DNA of 40,002 bases, taken from Acidobacteriota bacterium (GTDB taxonomy: Bacteria > Acidobacteriota > Terriglobia > 2-12-FULL-54-10). Below the pieces are notes generated by a model. That model saw only the letters and a program-made list of their open reading frames with translations, had not been told where the DNA came from and did not search any database. The stretch lies in NCBI GenBank assembly GCA_016191085.1, contig JACPPJ010000082.1, positions 1-40,002 on the forward strand, given 5' to 3'. Below are positions 18,250 to 26,728 of this stretch, piece after piece. The first letter of the stretch is position 1. Each line of letters starts with the position of its first letter. The position numbers and the translations under genes were made by a program.

Positions 18250-19578
18250 TTAGGGTATGTCGGCCAGGATTGCAGGGGCAGCCCTGAACGCGCTATCTAG
18301 ACGGAGCCAAACCCGCGCACCTTCGCGACTGAAGCCTACGTCGAGCCGTGCCGAGACCGGGCCTCGGTTGTTGATTCGAACACCAAACCCGACGGTGTGC
18401 TGCATGCCCGTCAGATTCCATTGCGGCAATTCTGGGAACACCTTGCCGGCATCTATGAATAGAGCCATATACGTGTGCCGGAATGTTTGCCAACTGTATT
18501 CCGCAGTTAGCGCCATCAAATTGTCGTCATAGAAACGTGACGTGCGAAATCCGCGCATGTCCCGAGCCCCGCCCAAAATCGGCTGCAGGTAGAAAGGAAC
18601 GCGCTGATCTGTATCCCTGAACGACAGCACCGACCTTCCGCGTAGGGCGATCACTCTATCCTTATCATTGGACAGCGGAATATACTGTTGAAGTTCCAAT
18701 TCGAGGGTCTGAAATTCATGGCGATTCAGTTTACGATCGTCGTACCGGCTGTATTCAACGAAATAGTTGCCGCCCCTGCTCGGCGACCTCTTATCGTCCC
18801 GGTAATCGAGGTGAACAAACGCGGAGTTGCGGACAAATGTCGACTGCTGGTCGATGCCGGGCGTTTGCGCCGGAGTGAAGACTCGTTCCGTATTCAAGTA
18901 TTGCAAATCGGTACCCGGGCCGACATTGAATAGCAGGTATCCGAGCGAGGTGCCCAGCCGCAACCGCGGCGTCAGCCGAAAACCTATTAAGCCGGTGAAC
19001 TGGGTGTCCTCCAAACGAAAATCGGTGCGATTCTGGCTTATCGAAGCAGCACCTGGTCCGTAATAGTTCACGCGGGGATAATTGCGGTGGACAGAATGCA
19101 AACTGGTGAACAGGCGGCCACCTGCGAGTTGCGGAAATGCCATGCGGAGATCGTAAGTTTGGTAAGCCCTGAAACTTAGCTGGGCTGCGGCGCGGAGAAT
19201 GGCGCCACCCGGCAGATCGCGGCGCAAGTACTCCGGCCCGAATCCGATGCCTCCGCCTCTTCCTACGCCGCCTGCCATGACTCGAAATCCAGACGCCCCC
19301 GAGTTGAGGCGGAGAGTCTTAGCAACGGATTTTACACGGTCGATTACTGTGTCACGAGTGGGAGAGGGTTGTGCTTCGCAGGTCACATCCTTGAGGTGTT
19401 CGGCCTTTGCTGTCCGAGCAACTTGAATGTGGGCGGCGCGTGTCTGCGGTTGCTCCGCAGCTACTGATATACACGCCGCGTCATGGCCACTAACGAGAGC
19501 TATGATCGCGGTTATACGCCTGACAAATGCCAGTGCCGTAAAATGGGTTGTAGTCCGCCGCATAGCTCGGTTCGTCAC
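18250..19578 (-). CDS. BamA/TamA-like outer-membrane barrel (surface antigen D15)
   Basis: Up to 442 residues. A signal peptide and a linker are followed from about residue 100 by alternating amphipathic beta strands, with the family signature GGARDMRGFRTSRFYDDN near residue 325 and an aromatic C-terminal strand (VWLRLDSAFR). No POTRA domains are visible ahead of the barrel, so it is shorter than BamA or TamA; in this it resembles the stand-alone D15 barrels often found beside phosphoesterases or patatin domains. The first start is a GTG at 19578; an ATG at 19563 gives the cleaner signal peptide (MRRTTTHFTALAF). It heads the eight-gene run. Confidence 0.78.
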   Translation of the reverse strand: MTNRAMRRTTTHFTALAFVRRITAIIALVSGHDAACISVAAEQPQTRAAHIQVARTAKAEHLKDVTCEAQPSPTRDTVIDRVKSVAKTLRLNSGASGFRVMAGGVGRGGGIGFGPEYLRRDLPGGAILRAAAQLSFRAYQTYDLRMAFPQLAGGRLFTSLHSVHRNYPRVNYYGPGAASISQNRTDFRLEDTQFTGLIGFRLTPRLRLGTSLGYLLFNVGPGTDLQYLNTERVFTPAQTPGIDQQSTFVRNSAFVHLDYRDDKRSPSRGGNYFVEYSRYDDRKLNRHEFQTLELELQQYIPLSNDKDRVIALRGRSVLSFRDTDQRVPFYLQPILGGARDMRGFRTSRFYDDNLMALTAEYSWQTFRHTYMALFIDAGKVFPELPQWNLTGMQHTVGFGVRINNRGPVSARLDVGFSREGARVWLRLDSAFRAAPAILADIP

Positions 19579-19795
19579 TGCAAACTTAAAAACGCAATTG
19601 CTTTGCCACCATGCAATGGTTGGAACCGGCCCAGTTAGAACACCAGCACCACGTAACTGCTACGCTATCCGGGAAATTTTTTCCTGCTTGGCGGCGCCAT
19701 CAGCGGAATTGCACGGACAGAACTCACGTGCTCACACCCGGCTTATCTTGGCGACGAGGTTGCGATATAACCAGTGGTTTTTTCAGCCGCAGCGA

Positions 19796-19817
19796 GGGGG
19801 CGGTGCTACCCGCCCCC
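19796..19817. terminator. Strong GC hairpin downstream of the small membrane protein gene
   Basis: GGGGGCGG and CCGCCCCC form a perfect 8-bp stem with a 6-base loop about 50 bp beyond the stop of the 134-residue protein gene. There is no T-run, so termination is only a possibility. The remainder of 19579-19868 shows no gene. Confidence 0.3.
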
Positions 19818-19868
19818 CAAATAGACGATCTGTTAACGGAGTAACGTACCCCACCGTTGCCGCACAGC

Positions 19869-20273
19869 TCATCCGGCACGCCGTATATCGTCGTGATGTT
19901 CGTCGCGCTCCGTGCGCTCGACGCGTTCGATCCGTTCTGCACCACGCGACCCCCGAGCGCTGAGCCCGACGATCAATAACACCACCAGCACACCGAGACC
20001 AATCAGGACCCAATTCCACGGAACTCCGCCGGGAGCTGTCGTACCCTCGCCGGGCGCGGCGCCGGGTGTCTGGGCCTGCTGTTCGTCCCCCATTGGAGGC
20101 TGTTGCTGCGGCAGCTGCTGTGGCTGTTGTTCTGTCGGCGCCGCTTGCGGCTCAGCCTGCAATGGTTGCGCCTGGCGCTCCTGCGGAGGAGTATTCTGAC
20201 CAACAGCTAAGGTCACGACTAGCACGGACACAAGCGCGAATACGGACATAACCGCATAGACAAATCGATGCAT
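19869..20273 (-). CDS. Small Gln/Pro-rich membrane protein
   Basis: A 134-residue protein. A signal peptide (1-25, cleavage near AVGQN) is followed by a low-complexity periplasmic segment (26-83) rich in glutamine, proline and alanine. A single membrane helix follows (about 87-105, WVLIGLGVLVVLLIVGL), then a short charged tail with repeated ER and DEHHDD. I do not recognise a family; the layout suggests a structural or anchoring envelope protein. The ribosome binding site is almost a full anti-16S match, so strong translation is expected. It is separate from both flanking operons, with gaps of about 290 and 262 bp. Confidence 0.75.
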   Translation of the reverse strand: MHRFVYAVMSVFALVSVLVVTLAVGQNTPPQERQAQPLQAEPQAAPTEQQPQQLPQQQPPMGDEQQAQTPGAAPGEGTTAPGGVPWNWVLIGLGVLVVLLIVGLSARGSRGAERIERVERTERDEHHDDIRRAG

Positions 20274-20275
20274 GT

Positions 20276-20287
20276 ATCACCTCCTTA
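20276..20287 (-). promoter_or_regulatory. Near-perfect Shine-Dalgarno sequence
   Basis: On the minus strand TAAGGAGGTGAT lies 6 bases (counted from GGAGG) before the ATG of the small membrane protein gene. It complements about twelve bases of the 16S rRNA 3' end, much more than the other genes in the window. Confidence 0.7.
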
Positions 20288-20535
20288 TTTCACGTAGATA
20301 GCAGTTCGACTGCCAAACGGAATGCTGCTAAGTACGACATCCGCTTGTGATGCTTCATCGCAAGGAAAGTCTTAACGACTCTGCGTCACGTCCTCTGAAT
20401 CGAGTACTGTAGGGAATTTTGTTTCCCCGCTTGCAGCGGAAAGGCGGTGGGCGATGAGGGGAAGAGGCGATGTTTCAATAAGTCGGACAGTTCAGTTTGG
20501 TGGATTGCATACTACCTGCATTCCCGTTGGGAAGT

Positions 20536-22407
20536 TCAATCGATAGCGATCTGTAGGCTTACGGCCTGGCTGGCCGAGAGGTCCACTACAAGGCTGAGTG
20601 TATGCTGGCCGCCGCCGAGTTGTCCGGGAACTTGAAAGTCAACCTGGTAAAGCCCGATCCTACCCGGCGCCAGACCTGCAAAGGCAGGGTCTAGCAAAGT
20701 GCCGGCCAACTCGACTTTTACGTCTGCCTTCGTGGTGAGCAGGGGGTTATCAGGAGTCTGAGACCCACAAACGATTGGCCCACTTACCGCACCCAATCCG
20801 GTTGCATAAACAGTCAAGAATTCTCCGGGGCGGGCGGGCGATTCATCGGAAACGGGGGCGCCATTCTGATGCACCACTACAAAGATGCCCGGGGCGGAGC
20901 GGGATAATATGGGGATCGAGGTGTCGTAGGTGCCATTTGGCGTCCGCACCTGGACCGCTGCACCTTGTCTAAGTTCGAACGGCAACTGCGCGTTCAGGTG
21001 CATGGGAGAGACATATAGGAGGGGCAGCGGCTCTCCATCCGCGGTCACGGAGACTCCCAAAACCTCCCGTGGCAAGGGCACTTCAGCGGAGTGCTGAGTT
21101 TCGGGCGCTAAATTTCGGCCGTAGATGCTGATCAGCGTGCCCGGCGCAAAGCGAGGCAGGCTGGAGGCTGCGTTTACTACCCCACCGTCAGAGATCGTGG
21201 GTGGCGGCGTTAGATCAAGACGATCAATCTCGTTACCGGATGTCCCGATAGAACAGAGAGTGAGTCTTGCCTCATCCACCTCGACCTTCAGATAATGATG
21301 TTCGGAAGATCGTATATTTCCGTAACGGCTGGAATCACAGCGATAGAGCCTCGCCCCTCCCCCGCCGCTGGTGACATATACAGTGCCTTCCCCATCGGGT
21401 ACTATTTCCTGACCTGCGAGGGCGTAGCTGCGCTGATAGCTATGTTCATGACCTGAAAGCACCAGAGAGACGTGATACCGTTCCAATATAGGCACGACAT
21501 GGTGGCGGACAAGTTCGGACAGCCCATCGCCTTGATTCGGCCCGGATGCATAAGGAGGGTGATGAAAATAGACGATTTTCCAGAACTTCTGCGTATTTCG
21601 CAGATCGTTTTCCAGCCACTGCAACATCGGGCCGCTTTCCTGAACCGCCTGCACTAGCGGAGCGTTGCTATCTAGCGCGACGAAATGTACGTTGCCCCAA
21701 TCGAATGAGTAGTACCGGCCTCGATCCTCGTGAGGTATATCTTCCGGGACGGGGACATCGTGCAGTGCCACGTGAGGGAAGCCGTTCTGCGTCATGTACT
21801 CGTGGTTCCCCAAGCACGGGAAAAAGGGAACCCGTTGCATGACGTCCTGGTACACGGCAAAGTACCGCGACTGAAACTCCTGAAAGGTACCCTGCATGTA
21901 AGCGAGATCGCCGAGGTGGAGGATGAATGAGGGATTCTCACGCAGCATCAGCTCTGCCAATGTTCTTTGTTCTAACCCGCCCCACCCGCTATCTCCAAAT
22001 GCCAGGAAAGAGAACCGGCCGGAGCCGGCGGTGCGGAAACGCAGCCCGTCCCCTACTGCTCTGCGTTGGCCATCAACGATAACTTCATACGAGTATTCGG
22101 TGCCAGGTTCGAGCCCGGTGAGCAAAGCCTTATGCTGATAGTACGGTAATTGCAGTCCAGTGTCTGCCGGGAGAAACTTCTGGACGACACCTTGCGCTGA
22201 GCCGCTCGGCATGCCGTTCACGGAAACGCCCACGGTGCAAGTGGCGACCTCCTCGGTGGCCCACACAATGGTCGCCTGAGATTCCCCGACATTCTGCACA
22301 AAAGGGTTACAAACGAACGCTGCGCCACTGGCGCGGGAGGGGTACCAGACCGGCACTGATAATGCGCCGATCAGGGATTTGAGAAACGCTCTTCTGCCAA
22401 TTTCCAT
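20536..22407 (-). CDS. Tat-exported purple-acid-phosphatase-like enzyme with TIGR03437-like tail
   Basis: A 623-residue protein. The N-terminus GRRAFLKSLIGALSV is a twin-arginine signal. Residues about 33-127 are a fibronectin-like domain typical of purple acid phosphatases (LTGLEPGTEYSYEV). Residues 131-395 are the phosphoesterase core, with GDS (138-140), LGDLAYM (165-171), GNHE (200-203), HH (282-283) and GHEHSYQR (319-326). Residues 403-623 match the Solibacter-type C-terminal domain TIGR03437: VVNAASSLPRFAPGTLISIYG, LPLLYVSPMHLNAQLPFE and FLTVYATGLG. That tail is an Acidobacteriota hallmark. The gene lies 77 bp after cotH and is the last of the VTC operon, giving it a phosphate-releasing enzyme. 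Confidence 0.87.
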   Translation of the reverse strand: MEIGRRAFLKSLIGALSVPVWYPSRASGAAFVCNPFVQNVGESQATIVWATEEVATCTVGVSVNGMPSGSAQGVVQKFLPADTGLQLPYYQHKALLTGLEPGTEYSYEVIVDGQRRAVGDGLRFRTAGSGRFSFLAFGDSGWGGLEQRTLAELMLRENPSFILHLGDLAYMQGTFQEFQSRYFAVYQDVMQRVPFFPCLGNHEYMTQNGFPHVALHDVPVPEDIPHEDRGRYYSFDWGNVHFVALDSNAPLVQAVQESGPMLQWLENDLRNTQKFWKIVYFHHPPYASGPNQGDGLSELVRHHVVPILERYHVSLVLSGHEHSYQRSYALAGQEIVPDGEGTVYVTSGGGGARLYRCDSSRYGNIRSSEHHYLKVEVDEARLTLCSIGTSGNEIDRLDLTPPPTISDGGVVNAASSLPRFAPGTLISIYGRNLAPETQHSAEVPLPREVLGVSVTADGEPLPLLYVSPMHLNAQLPFELRQGAAVQVRTPNGTYDTSIPILSRSAPGIFVVVHQNGAPVSDESPARPGEFLTVYATGLGAVSGPIVCGSQTPDNPLLTTKADVKVELAGTLLDPAFAGLAPGRIGLYQVDFQVPGQLGGGQHTLSLVVDLSASQAVSLQIAID

Positions 22408-22484
22408 GAATTAAGACATTTTACACGATTTGTCCTAGTAGGTGGAAGCGCACCGAACCGGAATTAGGATTCGGCGCTGGGTGT

Positions 22485-23684
22485 TTACTCTGGCGATACT
22501 GGGCCAACTTGGCTGATAACATAGTCTCTCCGTTGCCGCACGAAATCCCGAATTGCTTCCACTTCATTTTCAAATTCTGCATTGCTGACCGGCTTTAGGG
22601 GATCTTCCAGAGCGGCAAAGCGCATTTGCGCGTACGCTCGCTCCAGTTCCTCCGCCAGCCACTCCCCTGTCCCTCCCGCCTGGATCGCGGTCGCCCGGAG
22701 CGCGTGCAAATAGGTCGAATAGAGCTCGGGGATTCCGAGCAGACGCTTTGTGAGCACATTCATGTCCGCGTTGAACGAAATGGGATGAAACGGATCCTTG
22801 AAACTAAATTCTCGGTCCCAGGGAATAAACTCGAATCGTCGCGTACCCTGGAAACGATATAGGTAGAAGTTATTCATGCCCCACTGCCCCAGGATGCCAT
22901 CCCATTCCGCCAGAAAGTTCTCCACAGCCAGGAAGCGCAAGAACATCTCTATATCGAGGAACTGCTGGAGTTCGCCGCCATCGGTCGAGAAGTTGATCAC
23001 CCGGATCAGCTCCACGATGGTAGCAGGATCAAAATCTTCCTCCCGAGTCCTTGGCTCAAAAAACCGGGGAGAATACAGGCCGGGGGCTAGCCCGAGGTAT
23101 TCAAAATAATAAGAATCCCTCCACCGATATTCGTAGAGATGCCCTTCGTTCTCTCGGAAGTTCCGCGCGAGGAAAACCTTGTCAACCGGCTCCACCATCA
23201 AGTACAAACCCGCGTACAGATCGTTCACATACAGACGGGCATACGTCTGGCGGGGCGCTGGAATCCCCATTTCTCGGAACAGCAGCATGCTCAATCTTGC
23301 ACGCAGGAAAGAAGCATCCTCGATCGAATTGTTTAGGATGAGCGAAGTTAATCCCAGAAATTGCTGGGTTTTGACATATCGGTCGAATTCCACTTTTAGG
23401 CTGGGCTTGGTCCCACTGCGGCTCCCGAGCCCGCGGGAGCGGACCGCAACGTTGGCGACCTGCAGTCCGCGCCAATGTATTTCAGCGGGGTAGTAAGTAT
23501 TTCCCAGGAAGTTGGCCCGCAGTTGGCCCCAATCATAGGGGTGGAGGTACAGCCGAATTTCGTGAATGATCGTATCGTCGAACAGTTCATCTGCTGTGTG
23601 CGCGTTCCCCACGGCACTCATCGCCAGTAAGGTGAAGGCCAAAAGAAAGCGTTTCGCACGGCACATGGCTATCTTCCACTTCAC
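22485..23684 (-). CDS. CotH-family exported protein kinase
   Basis: Up to 399 residues with a signal peptide (about 1-28). CotH proteins are atypical secreted kinases. The features seen here are the N-lobe strand KPSLKVEFDRY (K97), the segment LYVNDLYAGLYLMVEPVDKVFL, the catalytic-loop region ENFLAEWDGILGQ (D262) with NNFYLYRF (271-278), and the metal motif FIPWDREFSF (D290). The usual motif is WD-x-D; here the second acidic residue is glutamate. The first start is a GTG at 23684 that overlaps the porin stop by 4 bp; an ATG at 23666 with GGAAG 7 bases upstream is equally plausible. CotH genes are known beside VTC and DUF4956 genes, as here. Confidence 0.88.
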   Translation of the reverse strand: MKWKIAMCRAKRFLLAFTLLAMSAVGNAHTADELFDDTIIHEIRLYLHPYDWGQLRANFLGNTYYPAEIHWRGLQVANVAVRSRGLGSRSGTKPSLKVEFDRYVKTQQFLGLTSLILNNSIEDASFLRARLSMLLFREMGIPAPRQTYARLYVNDLYAGLYLMVEPVDKVFLARNFRENEGHLYEYRWRDSYYFEYLGLAPGLYSPRFFEPRTREEDFDPATIVELIRVINFSTDGGELQQFLDIEMFLRFLAVENFLAEWDGILGQWGMNNFYLYRFQGTRRFEFIPWDREFSFKDPFHPISFNADMNVLTKRLLGIPELYSTYLHALRATAIQAGGTGEWLAEELERAYAQMRFAALEDPLKPVSNAEFENEVEAIRDFVRQRRDYVISQVGPVSPE

Positions 23685-24985
23685 ATCACAAATTGCAGAC
23701 GGGCTATTCGACTCCAGAAGATCTGCCGGTCGGCAGAGGAATCAAGAGGGAATCCTTCGACCCTTTCCCGGATGACGTTTCCCTGAATTCTAATATAACG
23801 ATTCAGATACCAGTTGATTCCCGCAGTCCACGCACGATCACTGGTGGACGGAATGTTGGGCGCCCGAGCGTGCGCCACCGGCGGACCTGGATGTTCACTG
23901 CTAGCGAACCGCAAGTGCTCATAACGGGTCGCCACCTCCAAAGCTCCGAAGCCGCCATTGCGGAGAAATTCTTTGCGCGGGTGGATGCCTTCGGCCTTTT
24001 TCTCGCCGGTAATAGCCCAAGTAGCTCCCAGATACCAGCCTCGCGCAATCGCGTCCGGCAGATCTTCCATGCGCACGCTTTGTTGCCGTCGCCCGTCTCG
24101 AGAATGTATGAATTCACCCTGGATTGAGAAGGGCCCCGAGGCCCATTCCATTTCAATTCCCGCCCGAAATCTGCGGCCGTTTACTTGGACCCGCTGAGAA
24201 AAAGCTTGTCCAAAGACTGTTTCACCGCGCGGGGCAATTGTGCCTTCGGGAAGGCGGCTCGACGCCACGGCGATACCCAATTCCAGGGACCGCAACCACT
24301 CAGGTGTCGGAACTAGTCGCAGTGGAAGACCCGTCAGGCGCGCGACGATAGTGCGCCCCGAGGCATCGTCCTCCCCGCTGCCTCGAAAGATGCCCGTCTG
24401 GTAGTTCAATCCGCGGTTATAAAAGCGACCGTGGACCATCACTCCAATATCGCGCCCCGGAGCTATCTCGGATCCGATACGGGAGCGGAATATGAAATCG
24501 AGGTTGTGGAAAGCAGTTAAACGGTCTCTTCCAAAGGGCTGTTTGAATTTCCCGACCTGAATCTGGAAATCCCGAAAGTAGCGCAGGTTTAAGTACGCGT
24601 CCCGCAAACGTGGTTGATCGTCTGTCAGTTCGGTTTCCAATTCGTACTCAAACTCTCGAAGAAAGTTTCCTTGGACACCAACCCGTGCTCGACGGAATTC
24701 AAACAGCGTCGTTTTCTTCTTGTCCTCGAGAGGGAACCCCCGGAAATCACCGTGGAACTTTGCCCGGAAGTCGATCCGTACCGATTTGCCGATCCGGAGT
24801 GACGGCCGGTCCTTATAGGTGAATCGCACACCACGTTGCTCAGCTTTCTTGCCCTCTGCCGTGGACGTGGAAGAATCTTGAGCCAGTATCGAACAGGGAA
24901 GCAGAAGGACTAGGAAACAAGCGGCCGCAATTCGTCTCCTTTGGTAGCGGCGTATCTGTCTTCTCTTCACGGATCTCGCTCTCAT
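23681..24985 (-). CDS. OprP/OprO-like phosphate-selective porin
   Basis: About 434 residues from the ATG at 24985; a TTG at 25030 would add 15. A long basic N-region and hydrophobic stretch (ACFLVLLLPCSILAQDSS) form the signal peptide. Family features are FEFRRARVGVQGNFLREFEY, the strand DFQIQVGKFKQPFGRDRLT, and the ending SRIARLQFVM with a terminal aromatic strand. Proteins of this family form outer-membrane channels, the classic members being selective for phosphate or polyphosphate. Selectivity here is inferred, but the neighbours (VTC, phosphatase) favour phosphate. It starts about 90 bp after the DUF4956 gene and overlaps cotH by 4 bp. Confidence 0.83.
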   Translation of the reverse strand: MRARSVKRRQIRRYQRRRIAAACFLVLLLPCSILAQDSSTSTAEGKKAEQRGVRFTYKDRPSLRIGKSVRIDFRAKFHGDFRGFPLEDKKKTTLFEFRRARVGVQGNFLREFEYELETELTDDQPRLRDAYLNLRYFRDFQIQVGKFKQPFGRDRLTAFHNLDFIFRSRIGSEIAPGRDIGVMVHGRFYNRGLNYQTGIFRGSGEDDASGRTIVARLTGLPLRLVPTPEWLRSLELGIAVASSRLPEGTIAPRGETVFGQAFSQRVQVNGRRFRAGIEMEWASGPFSIQGEFIHSRDGRRQQSVRMEDLPDAIARGWYLGATWAITGEKKAEGIHPRKEFLRNGGFGALEVATRYEHLRFASSEHPGPPVAHARAPNIPSTSDRAWTAGINWYLNRYIRIQGNVIRERVEGFPLDSSADRQIFWSRIARLQFVM

Positions 24986-25074
24986 TAGATAGGAGACATT
25001 GATCCTCGCCGTTACGAGCGGTTTCCCCAAGTTCCTTCTAAGAAAAGCCTAAAGCACCCCACCTCGTCAGCACC

Positions 25075-25758
25075 TTAAACATCCACTTGCGTTCCCTGCA
25101 TGAGAAGGGACAGATTTGTGACTCCCCAAATTTGCTCGAGATCCCCGACCATCGAATCGCGTGATTCCTCCCGACGAAAGCGTACCAAGTAGGACTGCTC
25201 GGTCTCATCCCCCTGCGCTAACTGCTGGAGCGAAATAAGCACAAAGCTGGAGCAGTGCTGTCGAAGGATCCTATGAATATGTTCCTGCCCGTCTCCGTTT
25301 CCGGGCACCGTAAAGCGCAGTAGGGCGTCAAAACGATTCCGTGCGCCGAACGCCAGTTTATTCAAGTACAGCGATGCCAGGCAGAAGACGGCCGTACCGA
25401 TGATGCCAACTGCATAGGCGCGCACACCCGACGCTATACCCGCAGCCAGCGCGGCGAACATGAACACCGTGTCGCGCGGATCGCGCAGGTTCGTCCGGAA
25501 TCGGACAACAGCGAGCGTTCCAATAATACCTATCCCCCACACGAGATTGTTGCCGATGGCAAGCATCAGCATGGAAGCAACCACACCACCCAGAACGAGG
25601 GATTGGACGAAAGACCGAGAATGAGAAAGGCCCTGATTGGTCCAGGAATATAAGGCTGCAACGATATGACAAAGCGCAAATGCAAGTAGGATGGAAAGCA
25701 GTACCACGCGATAATCCGTGACGCTAGTGCCCTCCAGCAACTTCAAAAACTCAGCCAT
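25075..25758 (-). CDS. DUF4956 membrane protein
   Basis: A 227-residue protein with about four membrane helices in the first 140 residues (LLSILLAFALCHIVAALYSW, LVLGGVVASMLMLAIGNNLV, FAALAAGIASGVRAYAVGII, FCLASLYLNKLAFG). The conserved motif VRFRTNLRDPRDT lies between them. The C-terminal 80 residues form a small cytosolic alpha/beta domain. DUF4956 proteins have no established activity but are regular partners of VTC-type polyphosphate polymerase and CotH genes. The start has a strong AAGGAGGAG and overlaps the VTC gene by 8 bp. Confidence 0.87.
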   Translation of the reverse strand: MAEFLKLLEGTSVTDYRVVLLSILLAFALCHIVAALYSWTNQGLSHSRSFVQSLVLGGVVASMLMLAIGNNLVWGIGIIGTLAVVRFRTNLRDPRDTVFMFAALAAGIASGVRAYAVGIIGTAVFCLASLYLNKLAFGARNRFDALLRFTVPGNGDGQEHIHRILRQHCSSFVLISLQQLAQGDETEQSYLVRFRREESRDSMVGDLEQIWGVTNLSLLMQGTQVDV

Positions 25759-26728
25759 TTCTCCTCCTTATGCCCATCAACGGCATGGCTAAGGAAAGCT
25801 CCTTTCCCGTCTGTTCTGCATCCATGGTGCGCGACACGGCGGAGCAGTACTTCGAAAACCCCCGCCGTACCAACCGGAAAGTGCGCACCAAATCGAAGAG
25901 CCAGATCGGTGCTCCGCTCATGAACTTCAGCTCCAAAAGCACGCGTGAACCCGGCTCTCCTAGCGTTGCCGGATCATCAATGGAATGCCAATTGCTTGCC
26001 CCACCGGTTAAGTCATAGTTGCTGGTGGGCAGATAAACAAGACGGCGGTCGAACGTGATGCGAACATAGCGGTCGATCCTGCTCGTAAAAGCTTGTCGTT
26101 GGTATCTGACGAGCATTTTCGGCCTGGCGCCAAAAGTCCGGGTAACCCGGATGAAATCATCTAATGCCGCTCGTTCAGGCTTGCTCAATTCTGCGACGGA
26201 GCCGTTCACCGGACCAGTAAGCAAGTCCGGCCATGTCTCTCGGGGAACGTTTACCCGAGTCTTGCGGGAGACTTGGTTAAAGCTGCGCTTGATCTCGAAC
26301 TTGACTGGCCCGTCGCCGTATTCGGCGTAAGTCCGCACTCTGAGCTTGAACCGAATTGGGGACCCACGCCGCTTGTCCCAATAAGTTCTGTATCCGTCGG
26401 TATCCAGATAAAGCGATGTGACGGTGTAGAAGTTTTCCTCCTCCCGAGCAGCGAAGCGGTCCATTTCGCAGTATGGCCGAATGAAAGAACAGATCGGTTC
26501 CACCAGTTCGGGAGCAATGGCGTATTTGTATTCGTAACGCTGGAATACCGTCGCATCCGGAACTACACCTTGACGCGACCGGACTCGCCCGCGCGGTTCA
26601 ACCATCAATAGCGTCAATGGGTCGACAACACTCATTCGATGTATATCCGTGGGCCCCACCTCTTGCCGTTCCTTCATTTGTTTGATGATATTCGGCCGCA
26701 CAATGGGTTGCGCAGAATTTTCAGCCAT
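25751..26728 (-). CDS. VTC-domain polyphosphate polymerase-like protein
   Basis: A 325-residue protein with the tunnel fold of VTC (triphosphate-tunnel) enzymes. Basic and acidic tunnel residues appear in order: K68 (RYEYKYAI), SLYLDTDGYRTYWDKRRG (105-122), RFKLRVRTY (126-134), KFEIKRSF (143-150), VRYQRQAF (207-214), VRITFDRRL (222-230), LLELKF (264-269) and FSKYC (291-295). In yeast Vtc4 this domain makes polyphosphate from ATP. The first 60 residues are an unusual extension without clear homology; an internal ATG at 26635 would remove half of it, and neither start has a good ribosome binding site. It heads the operon with DUF4956, porin, CotH and phosphatase. Confidence 0.87.
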   Translation of the reverse strand: MAENSAQPIVRPNIIKQMKERQEVGPTDIHRMSVVDPLTLLMVEPRGRVRSRQGVVPDATVFQRYEYKYAIAPELVEPICSFIRPYCEMDRFAAREEENFYTVTSLYLDTDGYRTYWDKRRGSPIRFKLRVRTYAEYGDGPVKFEIKRSFNQVSRKTRVNVPRETWPDLLTGPVNGSVAELSKPERAALDDFIRVTRTFGARPKMLVRYQRQAFTSRIDRYVRITFDRRLVYLPTSNYDLTGGASNWHSIDDPATLGEPGSRVLLELKFMSGAPIWLFDLVRTFRLVRRGFSKYCSAVSRTMDAEQTGKELSLAMPLMGIRRRNG

